Positions 51,161-56,352 of a stretch of 56,352 nucleotides of DNA are shown here, piece by piece. Position 1 is the first letter of the stretch, and each line of letters starts with the position of its first letter. Origin of the DNA: CAZZBK01 sp964652155 (GTDB lineage: Bacteria > Planctomycetota > Planctomycetia > Pirellulales > PNKZ01); assembly GCA_964652155.1 (NCBI GenBank), contig CAZZBK010000018.1, positions 1 through 56,352 on the forward strand. The letters run 5' to 3'. The translations under genes and the position numbers were made by a program. Under the pieces are notes generated by a model. That model saw only the letters and a list, made by a program, of their open reading frames with translations. It did no database searches and had not been told where the DNA came from.

Positions 51161-52891
51161 CTACGCCTGAGGATTCGCGGCGACCCAGGCCTGCAAGTCT
51201 TCCAAGCCTTTGCGGGCACAAAAGTCGCCGAACGACTCTCCCGCGTCGCGCGCTTGTTTGAAATACACAAACAACGGGACGAGGCTGGAGACGAGTTCGA
51301 CGTCGCTCAGCATGTCGCGATAGATAAAGTTGAGCCGATTGCCAAGCACACGGCCGCCCACGAACAACGTGTACTTATTGGCCGCCTTGCCAACGATGCC
51401 GATGTCGCTGTTGTACGGTCGGGCACAACCGTTGGGGCAGCCCGTCATCCGGACCGTAAACACTTCGTTCGACAACCCCAGCTTGGCTACCTCGACTTCG
51501 AGTTGATCGATGATGCCAGGCAAGGCACGCTCGCTCTCCGTGATCGACAAGCCGCAGGTCGGCCAAGCCACGCAAGCCATCGACCAACGCCGGGCATTCG
51601 AGATCTCTTCCGACAACTTCACCCCATTCGAGCGGAGCATCGTCTCCAATTCACCGCGCACCTGCGGGGCCAAGTCGCAGAACAAAATGCTCTGGTGCGA
51701 TGTGAGCCGTATGCTCGGGTTGAGCTTGCGGCAGATTTCACGCAGCGCGGTCTTGAGCCGCACCGTGTCGGTGTCGTGAATCCGGCCGTTTTCGACATTC
51801 AGCCCATAATACAGCCGGCCGTCACCTTGCTCGTGCCAACCCATGTGATCATCGAAACCATGCACGTCGGAGCGATGCGGCTCTGGTAGTTGATAGCCCA
51901 CGTACTCTTCGACCTTGGCTTTGAACCATGCCAGCCCGTGATCGTGAATCAGATACTTCAACCGAGCGATTTTTCGGTCGGCGCGATTGCCAAAGTCGCG
52001 TTGCACCATAATCACGGCCGTCACCACCTCGATGGCCTGATCGACGGTGCAGTAGGCCATCCGCTTGGCGAGCGCCGGGAACGTTTTCTTTGCGCTGGGG
52101 GTCACACCCATGCCGCCGCCCACGAGCACGTTGAACCCCACAAGCTTGCCTTGCTCAACAATCGCGAGCAGGCCAAGATCGTGCGTGTAGAGATCCACGC
52201 AGTTGTCCTCGGGCAAGCCGATGCCGAGCTTGAATTTGCGCGGTAAATAGGTCGGCCCATAGATCGGTTCGTGATCGGGCTCGCCGCCGCCAACGAGCAT
52301 GTCTTCGCCGTTGTCGTCACGCAGCCACAGTTCATGGTACGCGCGGGTGCGCGGACAGAGATGCACGGCGAGCGCATCGGCCAGCGCTTGCAATTGGTCA
52401 TGCACGCCATCGCCGTGATGCGGGGCCGGGCAGCACATGATGTTGCGATTCACGTCGCCGCAGGCGGCCAGTGTCGACAATTGAATTTCATTGATCCGCG
52501 CGATCGTGCGTTTGACGTTGCTCTTCAGAATGCCGTGGAGTTGCAGGCCTTGGCGACTGGTGATGCGGAGCGTGGTGTTGCCGAGCTCGTCACAGAGGTC
52601 CAGTTCCGCCAGCAATTGCGCGCTGGTCAGCTTGCCGCCCGGTATCTTCGTGCGGATCATGAAGTTGAACGCTTTATCCGTCTTGCCCGTTGTACCGGCG
52701 GCGCGTTTCTCGGCCCGAGCGTCTCGATTGTCCTGCTGATACATGCCGTGATTTTTCAGCAGCTGGATGCTCGCCTTGCCGAAAAAGTCATTCTCGTCGA
52801 TGAGCTCCTGCGCGATATCGCCACGCAAGAAATTGCTTTCGATCTTAAAGCCTTCGACGGGCGAGAGTTTGGTTTCTTCTTCACTAGCCAT
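51161..52891 (-). CDS. cysI: Assimilatory sulfite reductase, siroheme/4Fe-4S hemoprotein
   Basis: Reduces sulfite to sulfide for cysteine synthesis; 576 residues, typical of CysI/Sir. The siroheme-cluster ligands are C-x5-C (CVAWPTC, ~439) and C-x3-C (TGCPNGCARPY, ~482). The first half has TSRQGLQLHGILKSN and GDVNRNIMCCPAPHH, the usual sulfite/nitrite reductase repeats. CARPY after the second motif is also seen in ferredoxin-dependent enzymes, so the electron donor (NADPH flavoprotein or ferredoxin) is uncertain; no cysJ or ferredoxin gene is adjacent. The ATG at 52891 is favoured over TTG 52933; its GGAG is 12 nt away. Nitrite reductase is less likely because of length and the motif context. 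Confidence 0.9.
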   Translation of the reverse strand: MASEEETKLSPVEGFKIESNFLRGDIAQELIDENDFFGKASIQLLKNHGMYQQDNRDARAEKRAAGTTGKTDKAFNFMIRTKIPGGKLTSAQLLAELDLCDELGNTTLRITSRQGLQLHGILKSNVKRTIARINEIQLSTLAACGDVNRNIMCCPAPHHGDGVHDQLQALADALAVHLCPRTRAYHELWLRDDNGEDMLVGGGEPDHEPIYGPTYLPRKFKLGIGLPEDNCVDLYTHDLGLLAIVEQGKLVGFNVLVGGGMGVTPSAKKTFPALAKRMAYCTVDQAIEVVTAVIMVQRDFGNRADRKIARLKYLIHDHGLAWFKAKVEEYVGYQLPEPHRSDVHGFDDHMGWHEQGDGRLYYGLNVENGRIHDTDTVRLKTALREICRKLNPSIRLTSHQSILFCDLAPQVRGELETMLRSNGVKLSEEISNARRWSMACVAWPTCGLSITESERALPGIIDQLEVEVAKLGLSNEVFTVRMTGCPNGCARPYNSDIGIVGKAANKYTLFVGGRVLGNRLNFIYRDMLSDVELVSSLVPLFVYFKQARDAGESFGDFCARKGLEDLQAWVAANPQA

Positions 52892-53088
52892 GAGATGCGA
52901 TGACTCCGGTTCGGCCACGAGCGCCGCAGGCAATTAGTTCACTTGCTTTATAAACATTGTCGACTATCTTCCGTGGATTACAAGACCATCATAGGGATTA
53001 GGCGTTAAACTCGCCATATCTCTCGCCCCTTCCGGATGTAAATTTCTCCGCCCTTGAGTGGAACGGCGTCCCCTTCTAGGATGCGGCG

Positions 53089-53583
53089 ATGATCCCCAAT
53101 CCACCTCATTTGCTTTCTCCGGTCGATCGGCTTGCCGTCGGATTCGCCAGTGGGTGGGGAGCTGGGTGGGCCCGCTTCGCTCCGGGCACATGGGGAGCCG
53201 CCGTGGGGGTGCTGTTGGCCTGGGGGCTCGATCGATGGCTGTCGGTCGAATGGGCCAGTGCTGTCACGCTCGCGCTGTGCATCGCCGGCATTCCGATCTG
53301 CACGCGCGCGGTGCGAGTGATGGGGGGGAAGAAAGACCCCGGCTGGATCGTCTTCGATGAAATTGCCAGCATGCCGCTCGTATTTTGGGGCGTGACGCTG
53401 AGCGATTGGCGCGTGCTACTCGCAGGCTTTGCGCTACATCGGCTGTTCGATATCAGCAAACCGCCACCGGCGCGTCAGTTAGAACGTCTGCCCGAGGGGC
53501 TCGGCATCATGGCCGACGATTGGATCGCAGGGCTGTATGCCAACGTGGTGTTGCGCGGGCTGCTGTTGATTCATTGGCTGTAA
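53089..53583 (+). CDS. pgpA: Phosphatidylglycerophosphatase A
   Basis: Dephosphorylates phosphatidylglycerol phosphate in the inner membrane; 164 residues with about four hydrophobic segments. Family motifs are ASGWGAGWARFAPGTWGA at the N-terminus, KKDPGWIVFDEIASM (acidic metal ligands), LHRLFDISKPPPA and GLGIMADDWIAGLYAN. The ATG at 53089 has AGGA about 7 nt upstream. folD follows after 78 nt on the same strand. Confidence 0.93.
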   Translation: MIPNPPHLLSPVDRLAVGFASGWGAGWARFAPGTWGAAVGVLLAWGLDRWLSVEWASAVTLALCIAGIPICTRAVRVMGGKKDPGWIVFDEIASMPLVFWGVTLSDWRVLLAGFALHRLFDISKPPPARQLERLPEGLGIMADDWIAGLYANVVLRGLLLIHWL

Positions 53584-53661
53584 AGCGATCAACGGCTGCG
53601 CGCCGAGAGGGACGAGAGTTACAATACCGGGCGACATTCCGTTGAAACCAAGGAGGTACTC

Positions 53662-54525
53662 GTGACGGCCACGATTCTCGATGGCAAGGCGTTGGCACAA
53701 GAGATCCAGGCGGAATTGACCGTCTCGGTGGCCGAGTTCGTCGAACGCGATGGGATCACGCCGCGTCTGGACGTCGTGCTGGTGGGGGACGATGCCGCCA
53801 GCCAGGTCTATGTTCGCAACAAACACGCGGCCTGTCAGCGCGTGGGCATTATCAGCCACATTCACCGCTTGGGGGCGGATGCCTCACAAGAGACGCTGCT
53901 CGCGCTCGTGCATCGGCTAAACGCCATGCGCGAAGTGCATGGCATTCTGGTGCAGTTGCCGCTTCCTCGACAGATCGACACGACGGCCGTGCTTGAGGCG
54001 GTCAGCCCGTTGAAGGACGTCGACGCGTTTCACCCGGAGAATGTGGGACGGATCGTGCAGGGTCGGCCCCGTTTTTTACCCTGCACGCCGCATGGTGTTC
54101 AGCAGTTGTTGCGGCGCTGCGGAGCCCGGATCAACGGTGCCCACGTGGTCGTGCTGGGTCGCAGCGACATTGTGGGCAAACCGATCGCCAACATGTTGAT
54201 CCAGCGTGGACCGTATGCGGACGCGACGGTGACGGTCTGCCACAGTCGCACGACGAACCTGGCTGTGCTCACGCGGCAGGCTGATATCTTGATCGTGGCG
54301 ATTGGCCAGCCCAAGTTCGTCACGGCCGAGATGGTCAAGCCCGGGGCGATTGTGATCGACGTGGGCATCAATCGCACCGACGACGGGTTGTGCGGCGACG
54401 TCGATTTTGCTGGGGTGCGTGAGGTGGCCGGGATGATTACGCCGGTGCCTGGCGGGGTCGGTCCGTTGACCGTGACGATGCTGCTGCACAATACGCTGGT
54501 GGCGGCGAAGCTCGCTCAGGCGTGA
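53662..54525 (+). CDS. folD: Bifunctional methylene-THF dehydrogenase / methenyl-THF cyclohydrolase
   Basis: Interconverts 5,10-methylene-, methenyl- and 10-formyl-tetrahydrofolate; 287 residues, normal length. SQVYVRNKHAACQRVGI holds Y50 and the catalytic K54. VQLPLPRQID and KDVDAFHPENVG (DVDGFHP in most homologues) line the folate site. CTPHGVQ and VLGRSDIVGKPIANML belong to the NADP-binding Rossmann domain, and ITPVPGGVGPLTVTML is the C-terminal signature. The start is GTG at 53662 with a strong AAGGAGG 5-6 nt upstream. Confidence 0.96.
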   Translation: MTATILDGKALAQEIQAELTVSVAEFVERDGITPRLDVVLVGDDAASQVYVRNKHAACQRVGIISHIHRLGADASQETLLALVHRLNAMREVHGILVQLPLPRQIDTTAVLEAVSPLKDVDAFHPENVGRIVQGRPRFLPCTPHGVQQLLRRCGARINGAHVVVLGRSDIVGKPIANMLIQRGPYADATVTVCHSRTTNLAVLTRQADILIVAIGQPKFVTAEMVKPGAIVIDVGINRTDDGLCGDVDFAGVREVAGMITPVPGGVGPLTVTMLLHNTLVAAKLAQA

Positions 54526-54550
54526 GACCGCGCAGGGCCTGAGGTCGATC

Positions 54551-56077
54551 TTACTGTAAATTCAGGAAGTAGACACTGTTGTCGGCCACGTCGAACAAGG
54601 CGCGGTAGGGACCGTTGTGGACACCGCAACGAGCGCGGCCGGGGTAGAACACGAGGTTTAGGCCCATGCCCCACGCCTCGCCCAAACCGCCGATGCGACT
54701 CGCCGTGTCTTGGACCATGTAGTTCCAACCGCCGGTCATGTCGAAGCGGTTCGACAAGGGCATGCGGAATTCACAGCCGAGGATGCCCGCGCGGTTGTCG
54801 GTGCCACCGGCCCACATCCGCCAATTCGCACCGTTGCCATAATTTCGGCGGTAGAATAACCGGTACTGATTGATCGACGAGACGGTGACGGGCACGCCGT
54901 TGTAGGTGTCGGTGTGCGATTGCGTGCGCAGCGCGCCAGTAAAACCGAACTCGCGACCGCTGCGGTAGACATAACTGAGTTCCACGCGGAGCTGGAACAA
55001 ATCGCTCTGCACGTAATAGTGGTCGTTGAGGTAATCGACCACGACGCCACCTTGCCAACCGTGGCCGAAGAAGGCCCGATGGAACAAGCCAGCGGTTACA
55101 AAGGTCTGGTAGTGGCTGCTGACACGCGGCACGCCGGTGCCATCGGCCTGATCGCCGCTCAAGTTCGAGACGGCACCACGGTAGCCGAACTGATAACCGA
55201 GTCCGTACCGATGCCAAATCGCGTCCGAGACGTTGATCGTCGAATTAAAGCCCATGTTGCCGGCGCGACCGAAGTCGATCGGTGACTTAAAGGCCTGCGT
55301 GCCCGTCGAGACGCTCGATTCGTTGAGGAACGACATGGGGCTGCAAATGAACCAGCGGTCGTTGGCCGTCGGGTCACCGTAACAGGCGTCGCAAATGCCG
55401 CCGGAGCAGGGACCAAAATCGCCGCAGCTATTGCAATGTTGCGGATGAAAATCTTGATCGAAGAATGGCTCTTCCCCTTCGGTCATTGGCATGCCGGGCT
55501 GAACTGCCTCTGGATGCGGCTCACTCATGGGCCGCATGCTGCTGTTGGGTTGAGCGGTGGGCCCGGCTTGGGCTGGGGCCTCGTCTTCGCTAAATGGCGC
55601 GACGATTTGACTCACGCCCAGCGCCGGCGTGCCGCGTCGACGCCCGGGGGGCGTAAAGGGCTCGTGGCCGTCCGAGGGAAAGCCCCCGTCGGCATGCATG
55701 CCACCGTACATCTGTGGTGGCATCGATTCCATCGGCGGTAATGGACGTTGCTGCCACGGCGCGGTCGGACGATAACGGGCGGCCAGGGGGTTGTCGCGCG
55801 GAATCGAGTACGGCGACGGTGCCATGCGTTGCGGGCCATTCATGCTTTGCTCAATGAAATTGGGCAGCGAGGGCATGCGGCCATACGGATACTGCATCGA
55901 GGGGTGCATTGGTGAGTGTGTCGGCGGAGGATAGCCCCCCGCAGCCGATTCGTGCATCGGCCCCATCAGGTAACCGCTGCCGTATTGGGCGTGTGCCGAG
56001 GCCAGGCCGAGCAACGAACTGATCGTGGTAACCAACGCAATGATGACTCGACCGCAATTCTGAAACGGGGCGTTCAT
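54551..56077 (-). CDS. Secreted planctomycete-type protein, Pro/Met-rich N-half and beta-rich C-half
   Basis: A 508-residue protein with a clear signal peptide (IIALVTTISSLLGLASAHA, cleavage before Q). Residues ~32-205 are low complexity, rich in Pro, Met, Gly and Tyr. A cysteine cluster lies at ~212-236 (HCNSCGDFGPCSGGICDACY, six Cys). The C-terminal ~270 residues have alternating strands and aromatic residues (GYQFGYRGAVSNL, YYVQSDLFQLRVELSYVYR, NQYRLFYRRNYG), consistent with an outer-membrane beta-barrel-like domain, ending FLNLQ. It resembles planctomycete-only families (possibly DUF6666), which I cannot confirm. The ATG at 56077 has GAGGT 8 nt upstream. The 275 nt upstream hold no gene. 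Confidence 0.8.
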   Translation of the reverse strand: MNAPFQNCGRVIIALVTTISSLLGLASAHAQYGSGYLMGPMHESAAGGYPPPTHSPMHPSMQYPYGRMPSLPNFIEQSMNGPQRMAPSPYSIPRDNPLAARYRPTAPWQQRPLPPMESMPPQMYGGMHADGGFPSDGHEPFTPPGRRRGTPALGVSQIVAPFSEDEAPAQAGPTAQPNSSMRPMSEPHPEAVQPGMPMTEGEEPFFDQDFHPQHCNSCGDFGPCSGGICDACYGDPTANDRWFICSPMSFLNESSVSTGTQAFKSPIDFGRAGNMGFNSTINVSDAIWHRYGLGYQFGYRGAVSNLSGDQADGTGVPRVSSHYQTFVTAGLFHRAFFGHGWQGGVVVDYLNDHYYVQSDLFQLRVELSYVYRSGREFGFTGALRTQSHTDTYNGVPVTVSSINQYRLFYRRNYGNGANWRMWAGGTDNRAGILGCEFRMPLSNRFDMTGGWNYMVQDTASRIGGLGEAWGMGLNLVFYPGRARCGVHNGPYRALFDVADNSVYFLNLQ

Positions 56078-56352
56078 GCCGCTTTACCTCAGCTAGATAG
56101 GCCAGTAGCTCGACCGAGTCGAACCGGAGCTGTTCCGGCGAGATCATCGGAAATTGCCTGATCGGAACTTGCGTTAAAATCGTTACAATCGAAAAAAGTT
56201 GCTTGATCGGCAATGTTTACCCAGAACGCGCCATCTGAATGCCCTCAGAGCGATAGCGGTGCTATTGCTGCTGGTGCGGTTGAATGGGGCCCCACGTTAG
56301 CAGCCTGTTGATTTAATGACATTTTATTGAGCCGGGACATTGATAACAGAAT

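Noticed and set aside
52979..53013. A 17-codon open frame (MASLTPNPYDGLVIHGR) on the minus strand, considered as a leader peptide of the sulfite reductase gene
   Set aside because: No cysteine or methionine codon run and no terminator/antiterminator pair follows it; the ribosome site is weak.

Overview
The window looks like a chromosomal segment of a planctomycete, probably close to the Pirellulales. I infer this from four things. SecA carries two long lineage-type insertions. A 6,963-residue secreted repeat protein opens with a planctomycete-style L-x-PLEERRLMA leader. Menaquinone genes are of the futalosine (Mqn) type, next to a Kdo-transferase gene expected in Gram-negative cells. An exported proline- and methionine-rich protein resembles families restricted to planctomycetes. 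Almost all of the window is chromosomal core; I see no rRNA, tRNA, CRISPR array, prophage or insertion sequence. One 100-N scaffold gap lies at 44449-44548.

Layout. 1-2658 (minus): dnaK followed by clpB, which is cut by the window edge. 3107-4210 (plus): pheA (chorismate mutase/prephenate dehydratase). 4227-9328 (minus): an information-processing run dnaG, rpoD, a coiled-coil zinc-ribbon protein and greA, with a strong sigma-70 promoter before dnaG and a rho-independent terminator after rpoD. 10168-31059 (plus): one giant open reading frame covering 37% of the window. It has about 25 autotransporter-type beta-strand repeats (PATR-like) arranged in higher-order modules, three Ig/cadherin-like units, seven tandem ~136-residue units and a C-terminal Asn/Asp-rich repeat region, but no outer-membrane barrel.

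31223-34693 (plus): ubiE, ubiX, ubiA-type prenyltransferase (mqnP) and mqnE, tightly packed; mqnA-mqnC lie 10 kb further on (44665-46558), so the menaquinone pathway is split in two. Between them are waaA, a ParE/RelE-type toxin with its antitoxin, and secA (all minus), a PhnP-like metallo-beta-lactamase-fold hydrolase (plus) and ppdK (minus).

46643-49617 (plus): an ABC ATPase gene overlapping a permease gene whose product is fused to a CPBP intramembrane protease. After that come an SGNH hydrolase, an HD-domain protein, a sulfite reductase hemoprotein, pgpA, folD and a secreted cysteine- and proline-rich protein.

The most unusual content is the giant repeat protein, the enlarged SecA, the toxin-antitoxin pair set 19 nt behind secA in the secA-waaA run, the NatB-CPBP fusion, and several regulatory structures: a 12-9-12 inverted repeat upstream of dnaK, a promoter-proximal structured leader before ppdK, and an apparently leaderless mqnA promoter. 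I found no clear case of a wholly new multi-gene system. Functions are assigned from motifs read by eye, and no database search was possible.
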